A stretch of DNA of 60,566 nucleotides from assembly GCA_017829075.1 (NCBI GenBank), contig JAGAJA010000026.1:1-60566 (forward strand), in the 5' to 3' direction. Positions 35,351 through 43,773 of the stretch are shown in pieces; within the stretch, counting starts at the first letter, position 1; every line of letters starts with the position of its first letter. The notes beneath the pieces were generated by a model. The model did not search any database, was not told the DNA's origin, and saw only the letters and a program-made list of their open reading frames with translations. The position numbers were made by a program, and so were the translations under genes. Source of the DNA: Oscillospiraceae bacterium (GTDB lineage Bacteria; Bacillota_A; Clostridia; Oscillospirales; Ruminococcaceae).

Positions 35351-36247
35351 ATGAAATTCAGGCTTTATGATTACGAGAACGACCGCTCGGTTGATCTGGA
35401 GCTTACCGCTTCGCAGTGGAAAGAGCTTCAGGCATTTCTCAAGGAGTTGAAGAACCCGCCGCCGCAGGACTACAAATCGGTGCTGGACTGCTACAACCGT
35501 ATCTGCACCGGGCTTCCTCCGGCGACCAGACTGACGGACAAGCGCCGCCGTGCAATAGTCCGGGCGCAGAAGGACGGATACGATTTTGAGCAGGTATTCC
35601 GGAAGGTCGCCGCCAGTCCGTTCCTGAACGGCAGGAACAGCCGAAAGTGGCGTGCTAATTTCGATTGGCTGATGCAGCCGTCGAATCTGCTCAAAGTATC
35701 CGAGGGGCAATTCTCGGACGGCGCTCCGGTTCAGCCAGCCGCTCCCATGACAGGCAAAGAAATGGCGGTAGTCCGGCAGCTTGCCGACAAGGGTATCACT
35801 GCATACGCGCCCCGCCGGATCGTGTTGGAACGCAGACACCGGGTATGGGTGCGGCGTGAGATCCTGCTGTTCAGCGGGTATGTGTTCCTCGACCTGACGG
35901 AACTCACCCCGGAGGTCTGGCAGACGGTCAAGTTCTGCTACGGCACAGTGAGGATACTCAGCCGCTCACAGCTCAGTCCCACCGAGGAGGAATACATACG
36001 TTTCCTCTGCAACGGCGGTCATGGACTGGGAATAAGCCGGGGATATGTTTCCGGCGGTGTGCTGCACATCACGGACGGTTTCCTCAAGCGGCTGGAACAT
36101 CGCATTATTAAGTACAACAGGCGCGGTAAACGCGCCACGGCGGACATCACGATATACGGCAGGCATTACGAGGTAACTCTTGGCTGTGAGATCGAGCCGC
36201 CAGCTTCTCCGTTGATCAGCTCCGGAGCGGCGAAGAATATACCCTGA
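35351..36247 (+). CDS. NusG/LoaP-like antiterminator fused to a phage replication-type domain
   Basis: A 298-residue protein. Residues about 45-118 (CYNRICTGLPPATRLTDKRR to NFDWLMQPSNLLKV) match the C-terminal domain of many phage replication proteins. Residues about 132-290 are a NusG N-terminal domain (TGKEMAVVRQLADKGITAYAP, then LLFSGYVFLDL) with a KOW-like end. NusG specialists keep RNA polymerase elongating through late operons. It stands directly before the gap and terminase genes, which fits control of the late operon. The fusion is unusual. Confidence 0.75.
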   Translation: MKFRLYDYENDRSVDLELTASQWKELQAFLKELKNPPPQDYKSVLDCYNRICTGLPPATRLTDKRRRAIVRAQKDGYDFEQVFRKVAASPFLNGRNSRKWRANFDWLMQPSNLLKVSEGQFSDGAPVQPAAPMTGKEMAVVRQLADKGITAYAPRRIVLERRHRVWVRREILLFSGYVFLDLTELTPEVWQTVKFCYGTVRILSRSQLSPTEEEYIRFLCNGGHGLGISRGYVSGGVLHITDGFLKRLEHRIIKYNRRGKRATADITIYGRHYEVTLGCEIEPPASPLISSGAAKNIP

Positions 36248-36541
36248 TATCTGCGGATTTTCTGTCCGAACGGATAGGGCGAAGCACGCCCTCTAAAATC
36301 GCGCAGAAACGGGGGTATTCCTAGGCAGGGATTTTTATACTACCTCAATGTATGCGGCGGTTTTGAAGCCCCTTTGAACGCGTTTGAATGGGTATCCCGC
36401 TGGCAACAGAAATACAGCCCGGTAAATCGCCTGTAAGCGGGGGATAATATTTCACAGGGTAGTTTCCCCACCAACCGGGAAATCGGGCATTTAAACGGCT
36501 ATAAAACGAATTTAAACGGCAACAGCGAAAGGAGTGACCGT
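36248..36541 (+). promoter_or_regulatory. Late-operon leader without genes
   Basis: About 290 bases before the terminase genes. It holds several small hairpins (TGTCCGAACGGATA, AGGGCGAAGCACGCCCT) and two direct TTTAAACGGC repeats at 36490-36499 and 36511-36520, spaced 21 bp (two helical turns). The prophage end sites also contain AAACGGC. No consensus sigma-A promoter was found, so an activator- or antiterminator-dependent leader is likely. Confidence 0.5.
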
Positions 36542-37000
36542 GTGAGCAAGAAAAAGAAAAGCATAGCAGCCCTCGGAGCTGCTATCGCTGAACATGAGAA
36601 GATCAATTCCACCGCCCCGGCATCTGCTGTTCAGCAGCTTGTCGAGGCTTTTTTATCTACCAACAACGAAGCGAAGCGGGCAAAGAAGATCGCCGAGATA
36701 AAGTCCCGCTGCGAGGGCGTGAACGAGCTGCTTTCCCAGAACAGCGAGCTACTTATTGCCGAGGTGGAACAGGCGCTGCTCCGGGCGGCGACCGGCTACA
36801 AAGTCACCGAACAGACGGTCAAATACGTCAACGGCGTAAAAACCGTGGAAACCAAGGAGCGGCATATTCTCCCCTCTCAGGCGGCTATTGAGTTCTATCT
36901 TATCAACAAAAAGGGCGAGGAGTACAGCAAGACCGGCGGCGTTTCCGGCGACAATGAGGGCGCTCTTGCCGAGATACTGGAGGCGGTGAAGAATGCGTGA
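36542..37000 (+). CDS. Terminase small subunit-like protein
   Basis: A 152-residue protein starting at GTG after AAAGGAG. Middle region LLSQNSELLIAEVEQALLRAATGYKVTEQTVKYVNG and HILPSQAAIEFYLINKK resemble terminase small subunits, which recognise phage DNA. It overlaps the large subunit by 8 bases. It lacks an obvious N-terminal HTH, so the call rests on position and the C-terminal pattern. Confidence 0.72.
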   Translation: MSKKKKSIAALGAAIAEHEKINSTAPASAVQQLVEAFLSTNNEAKRAKKIAEIKSRCEGVNELLSQNSELLIAEVEQALLRAATGYKVTEQTVKYVNGVKTVETKERHILPSQAAIEFYLINKKGEEYSKTGGVSGDNEGALAEILEAVKNA

Positions 37001-38249
37001 ACTAGGCTTCACCGCAAAGCAGAATGAGCTGATGCGGCTGTTCAAGCAGGATAAGCTGAAGCGTCTGAATATCCTGCAAGGCTCAGTCCGTTCCGGAAAG
37101 ACGTGGATCTCGCTGATCATGTGGGCGATCTGGGTTGCAACACGTCCAAAGGAGTACATTTACATGATGTGCGGTAAGTCCTTGCAGACGTTAAAGCGCA
37201 ACTGCCTTCTCCCCATGCAGGATCTGTTCGGTGAGAAATTATTCACATTTTCGCTCTCCACAAAGGAGGGCGTTTTGTTTGGCAGAAAAATCATGCTGGA
37301 GGGCGCGAACGACGCGCGATCCGAGAACAAGATCCGAGGAGCAACGCTGGGCGGCGCATATTGCGATGAGCTGACGCTGTTCCCGAAGGACTTCTTCGTC
37401 ATGCTGCTGTCACGTCTGTCCGTGGAGGGTGCAAAGCTCTTTGCCACCACCAACCCGGACGTTCCAACTCACTGGCTGAAAAAGGAGTACCTCGACAACA
37501 AGAAACTCGCTGACGATCTGCTGTCGATATTCTTCAGCATAGACGACAACACCACGCTTCCGGCGGATTATGTTGCGAGCCTTAAACTGGAGTACACCGG
37601 GGTGTATTATGACCGGTTCATTCTCGGTAAGTGGGTGGTTGCACAGGGCGCGATATACAAGGTCTTTTCGGACGATCCGAGTTCCTACAATGTCACCGCC
37701 GCAGAGCTTCCTCACCTCGACCAGATCAATGTCGGTCTGGATTTCGGCGGAAACGAATCAGCCCATGCGCTGGTAGCGTGCGGGATCACACAGGATTACA
37801 GAAGGCTGTTCGCGCTGAAGTCCGAGCATATTCCGGCAGCGGGAATGACCCCGCAGGGGCTGTACAAGCGGGTGTACGATTTCTGCGCCGATATAAAGCA
37901 GCGTTACGGCATTGTCCCTACGCTGTACGCCGACAACGCAGAGCAGACCCTTATCGCCGGGCTTCGGCAGGCGCTGAAACCGCTGGATATCATCGTAAAA
38001 AACGCCCTCAAACGTGAAATTAACGACCGTATCCGGGCGACCACCATGCTCATGGCTGGCGGGCGGTTCAAGCTGATCTCCGAGGAATGCGGCAGCCTTA
38101 TCGACGCATTTCAAGGCGCGGTCTGGGACGATAAGGTGATCGACGCGGAGGTTCGCCTTGATGACGGTACCTCTGATATTGATACGCTGGACGCATTTGA
38201 ATACAGCTTTGAGAGATACATTCCACGACTGATTAGGAGTGAACAATGA
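36993..38249 (+). CDS. Terminase large subunit (PBSX type)
   Basis: A 418-residue packaging motor. ATPase: ILQGSVRSGKTWISLIMWA (Walker A near residue 33) and GGAYCDELTLFPKDFF (Walker B near 122). Nuclease domain: VGLDFGGNESAHALVA near residue 247, TLYADNAEQTLI and DALDAFEYS-type C-terminal acidic residues. Length is normal for the family, so the gene seems intact. It overlaps the portal gene start by 4 bases. Confidence 0.93.
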   Translation: MRELGFTAKQNELMRLFKQDKLKRLNILQGSVRSGKTWISLIMWAIWVATRPKEYIYMMCGKSLQTLKRNCLLPMQDLFGEKLFTFSLSTKEGVLFGRKIMLEGANDARSENKIRGATLGGAYCDELTLFPKDFFVMLLSRLSVEGAKLFATTNPDVPTHWLKKEYLDNKKLADDLLSIFFSIDDNTTLPADYVASLKLEYTGVYYDRFILGKWVVAQGAIYKVFSDDPSSYNVTAAELPHLDQINVGLDFGGNESAHALVACGITQDYRRLFALKSEHIPAAGMTPQGLYKRVYDFCADIKQRYGIVPTLYADNAEQTLIAGLRQALKPLDIIVKNALKREINDRIRATTMLMAGGRFKLISEECGSLIDAFQGAVWDDKVIDAEVRLDDGTSDIDTLDAFEYSFERYIPRLIRSEQ

Positions 38250-38731
38250 ACGTTTTAGACAAAATAAAAAGCCTTTTAAACGGCATTAAACAGGGCGGTG
38301 ATACAATGGAAGAAGCAGATTTAAGCAAGGTGCAGTCGGCATTAAGCACCAAAATGGAAACAGCGACAAACATCTGGTGGGACGTGTTCCAAAACTCTAT
38401 TCCGATGGAAAAGACCCACAAGATTTTTCGTCCGCTGCCGATAGCTTACACCTCGACGGCATATCTTGCGCAGCTTGTAACCGCCGAGATAAAGTTCGAG
38501 GTCGCTGACGAGAAGCTGAACGGTTTCGTCCAGAAGAACCTTGTTCCGAACCTTGACCGCATTACGCAACTGACGTTAGTGGGCGGTTACACGGTCATTA
38601 AGCCGTACATAGTCAGCACCGGAGAGATCTTCTTCGATGTTGGAACAAGCCGGGACTTCCGCCCGATCGCTCTGGACGAGAACGGGCACATCACCGAGGG
38701 CATATTCAAAAGCTCATGGCGGCGCAGATAA
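38246..38731 (+). pseudogene. Portal protein, truncated (N-terminal third only)
   Basis: A 161-residue frame like the start of A118/SPP1-type portal proteins (KTHKIFRPLPIAYTSTAYLAQLV and LVGGYTVIKPYI). Portals are about 450-500 residues, so the C-terminal two thirds are missing. The frame runs past IFKS into SWRRR and a stop, and the minor capsid frame begins in the same 30 bases in another phase. This looks like a deletion joining portal to the next gene and should prevent virion assembly. Confidence 0.75.
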
Positions 38732-40272
38732 AGGAAACCGCCGGAGCCTGTGAAAACCTCACCGGAACGCTGGGCTTTGCCGACCATGATTTCCTCGGAC
38801 GGGTGTATTACCTTTCAATGACGGATATGTACCGCCGGGAACTGGACGCAGCGCACATGAAGGTCGTGACCGGAGCTACCGATTACATGACCGCGATCCG
38901 GCAGGCTTGCAACAAACTCGCCGCCAGCGGAGTGCGGACGATAGACTATGAATCAGGTCGCTCCGACCGGGTGGAGGTCGCAGTTCGCCGTGCGCTGATG
39001 ACGAGCGTTTCCCACATCACGCAGCGGATATCCGAGCAGAACGCAGAGGAATTCGGCGCGGACGGTTGGGAGATCTCGGCACATTCCGGCGCACGTCCGT
39101 CCCATGCGATCTATCAGGGACGGCAGTTCCCGAACAGCAAGTACGACAGCATTGTGAAGCCGCTCATTGAGGACTACAACTGCCGGCACTCTGCTTATCC
39201 TATTATAATAGGTATATCTGAGCCGACTTACACCGAGGAGGAACTGCGGAATATAGACCCGCCGCCGTTTACTTATGAGGGGCGCAAATACACCGCCTAC
39301 GAGGCTCAACAGCAGATGCGCAAAATGGAACGCGCCATGCGTAAGCAGAAAGACCGCTGCATTGTCGCCGACGCTGCCGGGGACGAGGACACCTTCACCG
39401 CCGCCAGCATTAAGCTCCGGCGGCAAAAGGATATCTACGAGGATTTCTGCAAAGCTGCTGACAGCTATACGCAGTATGAGCGGACTTTCGTGGCGGGGTA
39501 TAACCGAAGGCTTGCTGGTAAGGCCGGAGCGGTCACGAGGAAGCAGCGGGCGTTTGAAAACGCGCAGATAAAACTTGACAATTCCGTAGAAAGCTCGTAT
39601 AATTATATGGGAAATGAACATTTGTTTGCTTCTCATTATTCCGATGGAAAACTGGACATAAGATCCGCAAGGCGAGAATATGATACGTTCCTGAACAGTA
39701 GCGTTCCTAAAAATCACATGAAATTGCTCAAGCAGTGCAGCTACGGTGCAAAGTATATTGAAACAGACCGTGAAGATATCGCAATGGGTTATTCGCCGTC
39801 CGCTGATGCGTTTGTTTATAACCCTAAAAATCCTCAACTTGCAAATTATGATCTTAATATGAGCTTAACCCATGAAATAGCTCACCGAATAGACAATAAG
39901 ATGTTTAAGTCATACAAGCAGAAAGCATTCTCGGAGGCAGTTTCAAAATATAAAGATGAACTTGATTATCAGAGCATGGAAGCAAAAATCAAGAAGTCTG
40001 ACTCTTTCTGTGTCAATGCGCCGCTTCAAGATATATTAAGTGCAGTGTCTGAAGGGAAAATAACTTTGGCAGCAGGTCATGAAGCAGAGTATTGGAAAAA
40101 GGCAGGTAAGAAACAGAAAGAAATATTCGCAAATCTGTTTACACTTGAATGTTTCAATGATACAGAGGCTCTTGAGTTTGTCAAGAAGGAAATTCCTGAT
40201 GTTTATAACGCCTACATATCAATGACAGCAAATAAACTGGGGAGGGATATAAATGGTACTTCCAATAACTGA
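38716..40272 (+). CDS. Minor capsid protein remnant with C-terminal metalloprotease-like domain
   Basis: A 518-residue frame. Residues about 20-200 match phage minor capsid protein 2 (VAVRRALMTSVSHITQRI, ISAHSGARPSHAIYQGRQF, DYNCRHSAYPIIIGISEPTY), but about the first 120 residues of that family are missing, lost with the portal end. After about residue 290 the sequence turns AT-rich and carries LTHEIAHRIDN (HExxH, near residue 386) and a later EIFANLF that could give a third metal ligand. Such tails on capsid proteins act as delivered toxins or effectors; that is inference. Confidence 0.72.
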   Translation: MAAQIKETAGACENLTGTLGFADHDFLGRVYYLSMTDMYRRELDAAHMKVVTGATDYMTAIRQACNKLAASGVRTIDYESGRSDRVEVAVRRALMTSVSHITQRISEQNAEEFGADGWEISAHSGARPSHAIYQGRQFPNSKYDSIVKPLIEDYNCRHSAYPIIIGISEPTYTEEELRNIDPPPFTYEGRKYTAYEAQQQMRKMERAMRKQKDRCIVADAAGDEDTFTAASIKLRRQKDIYEDFCKAADSYTQYERTFVAGYNRRLAGKAGAVTRKQRAFENAQIKLDNSVESSYNYMGNEHLFASHYSDGKLDIRSARREYDTFLNSSVPKNHMKLLKQCSYGAKYIETDREDIAMGYSPSADAFVYNPKNPQLANYDLNMSLTHEIAHRIDNKMFKSYKQKAFSEAVSKYKDELDYQSMEAKIKKSDSFCVNAPLQDILSAVSEGKITLAAGHEAEYWKKAGKKQKEIFANLFTLECFNDTEALEFVKKEIPDVYNAYISMTANKLGRDINGTSNN

Positions 40273-40435
40273 TTTGGCTATAATTTCTACAAAGGAACAC
40301 TGGGATTTGCTAGATCAGTATTATAACAAATTCGGCAAAGCTGCACCTCATTACAATCCAGAAACTTATGGCACAGCAAAGGAATATCAGGAAAAACTTA
40401 AACAATGGATAAAGGCGGATAAGCCTGTTTCATGA
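40253..40435 (+). CDS. Small protein after the metalloprotease domain
   Basis: A 60-residue protein (ISTKEHWDLLDQYYNKFGKAAP) overlapping the preceding gene by 20 bases. Not recognised. It is AT-rich like the protease-like tail and may have been acquired with it. An immunity or partner role is possible from the position alone. A GCACTC-type hairpin follows. Confidence 0.5.
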   Translation: MVLPITDLAIISTKEHWDLLDQYYNKFGKAAPHYNPETYGTAKEYQEKLKQWIKADKPVS

Positions 40436-40443
40436 ACAAAAAC

Positions 40444-40473
40444 GCACTCCCAGCAATGGGGGTGCAATTTTAT
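40444..40473 (+). terminator. Hairpin a of the GCACTC type
   Basis: GCACTCCC, 6-base loop, GGGGGTGC with one G-U pair, then AATTTTA. It resembles two other prophage hairpins at 40674 and 45166. Confidence 0.5.
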
Positions 40474-40499
40474 ACCCTAAACCAGAAAGGAGCATTCCC

Positions 40500-40670
40500 A
40501 TGATGCACAATCGTTATCTCAAAAACCGCTTTGCGGCGGTTGTTGCAGTTACAACGGCGGCAACAATAGCGATGAACGCTTATGCAAACCTGTCGTTCCA
40601 CGCACTTGACCCGCCGGACAGAGGCTTCAAGACATACGTCACCGCGATCCAGCGGCGTAAGCACAGATAA
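40500..40670 (+). CDS. Small hydrophobic phage protein
   Basis: A 56-residue frame starting ATG-ATG, 7 bases after AAAGGAG. Basic start, a hydrophobic stretch (FAAVVAVTTAATIAMNAYA, about residues 11-29) and a basic end, so perhaps a membrane peptide or a signal-like sequence. It sits between the capsid remnant and scaffold genes, flanked by two similar hairpins. Not recognised; coding is supported mainly by the ribosome site. Confidence 0.45.
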   Translation: MMHNRYLKNRFAAVVAVTTAATIAMNAYANLSFHALDPPDRGFKTYVTAIQRRKHR

Positions 40671-40673
40671 TCA

Positions 40674-40698
40674 GCACTCCGAACGGGGTGCTTTTTAT
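40674..40698 (+). terminator. Hairpin b of the GCACTC type
   Basis: GCACTCC, GAAC loop, GGGGTGC, then T5: a compact rho-independent-type hairpin inside the late operon, just before the scaffold gene. Confidence 0.6.
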
Positions 40699-40733
40699 AT
40701 ACCTTAAATCATTTTTTACAGGAGGTTTTACAC

Positions 40734-41306
40734 ATGGAAAAACTTTTAAAACTCATTCAGAAGCTCGGAATTGAGCTGACCGCAGACCAGACCAAGCAGA
40801 TCAAGGAGGTTGTCGGCAAGGAATTCGTTCCCGCCGAAGCTGCCGCCGCCGACAAGACCAAGCTGGAGGAGCTGACTAAGCAGCTCGCTGACCGCGACAA
40901 GGATCTGGAGAAGCTCAAGACAGACAACAAGTCCGAGGAGCTTCAGAAGCAGCTTGACGAACTTAACGCCAAGTACAAGCAGGAAACCGAGGATCTCACC
41001 GCCAAGCTGACGGCGCAGGAGTCCGATTTCGCTGCCGAGAAGCTGTTTAGCGGCTACAAGTTCGCCAGCGACCGTGTGCGTAAGTCCGTGCTGGAGGAGT
41101 TCAAGGGCAAGGGATTCAAGCTGGAGAACGGTACATTCCTCGGCGGAAAGGAGTACCTTGAGGAACTGAAAAAGACTGAACCGACCGTGTTCGCCGCCGA
41201 TGAGAAACCCGGACTGTTCATGGGCAGCACCCAGAGCAGCGAACCGGCGGACAGCAACAACCTCGAATCGCAGATCTTCAGCGGATTTGGGCTGAATTCT
41301 AAGTAA
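40734..41306 (+). CDS. Phage scaffolding protein (GP20 type)
   Basis: A 190-residue protein with a long coiled coil (about residues 38-105, many Lys/Glu/Leu) and a C-terminal part ending LESQIFSGFGLNSK, typical of GP20 scaffolds that guide capsid assembly. AGGAGG precedes it. It stands directly before the major capsid gene, as expected. Confidence 0.88.
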   Translation: MEKLLKLIQKLGIELTADQTKQIKEVVGKEFVPAEAAAADKTKLEELTKQLADRDKDLEKLKTDNKSEELQKQLDELNAKYKQETEDLTAKLTAQESDFAAEKLFSGYKFASDRVRKSVLEEFKGKGFKLENGTFLGGKEYLEELKKTEPTVFAADEKPGLFMGSTQSSEPADSNNLESQIFSGFGLNSK

Positions 41307-41325
41307 TTACAGGAGGTAACAAACT

Positions 41326-42231
41326 ATGGCTTTTAACAGTATTGAAACAGTAACGCTCTTCCAGAAGGCTTGCGACCAGCAGATCATTGAGGGTTCGACT
41401 TCCGGCTGGATGGAGGCAAATGCCGGAAAAGTAAAGTATTCCGGCGGAAATGAGGTCAAGATCCCTACCATCTCCACCGACGGTCTGGGCAACTATAACC
41501 GCAACTCCGGATATCCTAAGGGCAAGGTCGCTCTGAAATATCAGACCAAGACCATGACGCAGGACAGAGGTATCGAGTTCCTGCTTGACCGTATTGATGT
41601 TGACGAGAGCGGTTTTATCGCGACTGCTGCGGAAACCATGCGTGTGTTCCAGTCCGAGAACGTTATCCCGGAGATCGACGCATACCGTTACAGCACGCTC
41701 TACAAGCTTATCAACGCCAAGGGTAATGTGGAAACATACACTCCGGATAAGTCCACTATTATCAGCTCCTTAAAGGCAGATATCGGCACGGTGCGTGACA
41801 AGTGCGGCTCTAATACCGATCTTGTTATCATTATGAGCATTCCGATCTCGGAGAAGCTTTCCGACGGCGAGGAGTTCCAGCGTTACATCAACCTCACCGC
41901 ATTCAAGCAGGGCGAGATCTCCACCGAGATCATGACCCTGAACGGTATCCCGATAATCCGTGTACCCTCTGCAAGACTGAAAACGGCATACACCTTCAAC
42001 AGCGGCGAGTCTGCATTCGGTTTCAGTCCCACAGTTGACGCCAAGGACATCAACTGGATCGTCTGCCCGAAGTCCGCGCCGATCGCGGTGTCCAAGACCG
42101 ACGGCGTAAAGATCTTCTCCCCCGACGTGGTTCAGGGCGCTGACGCATGGAAGATCGAGTACCGCAAGTTCCACGACCTGTGGGTACCGGATAAGGCGCT
42201 TGACGCTATGCGTGCATCTGTAAGCGCATGA
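41326..42231 (+). CDS. Major capsid protein
   Basis: A 301-residue HK97-fold-type capsid protein of the A118 group: SIETVTLFQKACDQQIIEGS at the start, TKTMTQDRGIEFLLDRIDVDE in the middle and MTLNGIPIIRVPSARL near residue 205. Full length. AGGAGG is 10 bases ahead. It overlaps the connector gene by 4 bases. Confidence 0.93.
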   Translation: MAFNSIETVTLFQKACDQQIIEGSTSGWMEANAGKVKYSGGNEVKIPTISTDGLGNYNRNSGYPKGKVALKYQTKTMTQDRGIEFLLDRIDVDESGFIATAAETMRVFQSENVIPEIDAYRYSTLYKLINAKGNVETYTPDKSTIISSLKADIGTVRDKCGSNTDLVIIMSIPISEKLSDGEEFQRYINLTAFKQGEISTEIMTLNGIPIIRVPSARLKTAYTFNSGESAFGFSPTVDAKDINWIVCPKSAPIAVSKTDGVKIFSPDVVQGADAWKIEYRKFHDLWVPDKALDAMRASVSA

Positions 42232-42584
42232 TCTACGCAGATTACACATTCTACACCGGCACCTACGGCGGCATAGCGGTAAGCGAGGAGGATTTCCCCC
42301 GGCTTGCCGCCAAAGCCTCTGCCTATATCGACCAGCTTACTTTCGGGAGGGCTGCCGAGAACACCAATGACGATCGGCTGAAAAGGTGCTGCTGCGAGCT
42401 GTGTGAGAGCCTGCTTCTCACTGACGGGAACGGCGGCATGGTGAAGCAGTCCGAAAGCGTCGGAAGCTGGAGTTATTCTCTGGCGAGCGGCTCGGAGGGC
42501 GTTTCTGAAACTGTCATGGCGAGGGCGGCGTGCCGGACGTGGCTTCCGGCGGAATGGCTTTACAGAGGGGTGGGACGGGAATGA
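42228..42584 (+). CDS. Head-tail connector protein
   Basis: A 118-residue protein with the typical connector start (YADYTFYTGTYGGIAVSEEDFPRLAAKASAYIDQLTFGRA) and helical middle. It would sit beneath the portal. Overlaps the capsid gene and the next gene by ATGA junctions. Confidence 0.83.
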   Translation: MIYADYTFYTGTYGGIAVSEEDFPRLAAKASAYIDQLTFGRAAENTNDDRLKRCCCELCESLLLTDGNGGMVKQSESVGSWSYSLASGSEGVSETVMARAACRTWLPAEWLYRGVGRE

Positions 42585-42976
42585 GGTTCACCGAAACAAT
42601 CACCGTATACAACATGACACCGCAGCAGGGGCGCGATCCCCCTAAGATCCGCCGGACGGTGGTTCATGGAGTATTCTGGGACAGCACCTGCGGAGCGGCG
42701 TTCAGCAAGTCCGGCAAGGAAAGCGGCGACAGCATTACCGTGATGATCCCGGACAGGACAGACTGTATTCCGGCGGCGCACTGGTTTGCGCAGGGCTGTC
42801 CGGAGGGATTCTTCACGCTTTCACCGGGCGATATCATTGCCCGTGGAGAATGCGGCGAGATTACCAGCGCCGCAGATCTGGAACGGCAGCACACCGAAAA
42901 ATTGATAATAACAGCGGTTCGTGACTGCCGTTTCGGATCTAAATCACTATGGCACTGGGAGGTGAGCGGCAAATGA
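42581..42976 (+). CDS. Minor capsid protein 1-like (head completion)
   Basis: A 131-residue protein of the Minor_capsid_1 type of A118-like phages (RFTETITVYNMTPQ, VHGVFWDSTCGAAFSKSGKE). Start set by ATGA overlap with the connector stop. Probably a stopper or adaptor of the head-tail joint. Confidence 0.78.
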   Translation: MRFTETITVYNMTPQQGRDPPKIRRTVVHGVFWDSTCGAAFSKSGKESGDSITVMIPDRTDCIPAAHWFAQGCPEGFFTLSPGDIIARGECGEITSAADLERQHTEKLIITAVRDCRFGSKSLWHWEVSGK

Positions 42977-43350
42977 TGAGGATCGTAACAGACCGTGGAC
43001 AGCTTTTCGCTAACGCAAACGGTCAGGCGGTTATCCGCTGGAACAGGGGCGCACAGCAGATGAATCAGAACTTCAATAAGCTTCAGGTTTTCATCGACAA
43101 CACCGTAGTCCGTCACATGGACGCTTACGTTCCCATGCGCACCGGTATCCTTAAAAAGTCGGTCGTTCTCGGTTCGCGCATGGGCAGCGGCGAGCTGGTG
43201 TATATCGCTCCCTATGCTCACAAGCGGTATTATGGCAGCGGGCGGCTCAAGGGAATGCGCGGTTCAAAGTGGTTTCACAGAATGTGGGCGGCGCGGAAAG
43301 ACACGATAATCCGGGAAGTTAAGAACTATTCAAGGAGGTTGATGCCGTGA
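42973..43350 (+). CDS. Minor capsid protein 2-like (tail completion)
   Basis: A 125-residue basic protein (VVRHMDAYVPMRTGILKKSV, then YIAPYAHKRYYGSG), like HK97 gp10/Minor_capsid_2 proteins. Start chosen at the ATGATG overlapping the previous stop. It ends where the next gene begins with GTGA. Confidence 0.78.
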   Translation: MMRIVTDRGQLFANANGQAVIRWNRGAQQMNQNFNKLQVFIDNTVVRHMDAYVPMRTGILKKSVVLGSRMGSGELVYIAPYAHKRYYGSGRLKGMRGSKWFHRMWAARKDTIIREVKNYSRRLMP

Positions 43351-43769
43351 TATCAGTAATGGACAGCGTTTGCGAATATATTTCCGGATGTCCGCTGATC
43401 AAGCCGGAGCTGCCGTTTTATCTTGACTATGTGGACGATAAGGACTGCTACTGTGTTACCACAGTGCCGAATGTGCCTTACCGCAAGGACATTCTCGGAA
43501 ACCGGATCTACACGGTGACATTCCAGTTTGCTTACCGAACTGCTATTTCAAACGATGTGGAGCGCGGCGCAAATGTGCAGTTCCTTGAGAATTTCTGCCG
43601 CTGGATAGACGAGCAGAATGACAGGCGCAGCTTCCCTGCTCTGGGCGGTAAGCAGACAGGAAAAAGTATCAGAGTGGTTGAGTCCGGCTGCCTTGATGAG
43701 GTCGCGGAGGACAGGATCACAGGCGTATATGTTACGCAGCTTGAATTCATCTATAAAGAAAGGATTTGA
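43347..43769 (+). CDS. Minor capsid protein 3-like (tail terminator)
   Basis: A 140-residue protein starting at GTG, with the pattern YRKDILGNRIYTVTFQFAYR and a conserved end YVTQLEFIYKERI, as in Minor_capsid_3 proteins that likely cap the tail tube. The GTGA overlap couples it to the gene before. Confidence 0.78.
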   Translation: MISVMDSVCEYISGCPLIKPELPFYLDYVDDKDCYCVTTVPNVPYRKDILGNRIYTVTFQFAYRTAISNDVERGANVQFLENFCRWIDEQNDRRSFPALGGKQTGKSIRVVESGCLDEVAEDRITGVYVTQLEFIYKERI

Positions 43770-43773
43770 TATT

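Noticed and set aside
38953..39837. 294-residue leftward frame inside the prophage
   Set aside because: All other late genes run rightward and the plus strand encodes a recognisable capsid protein.
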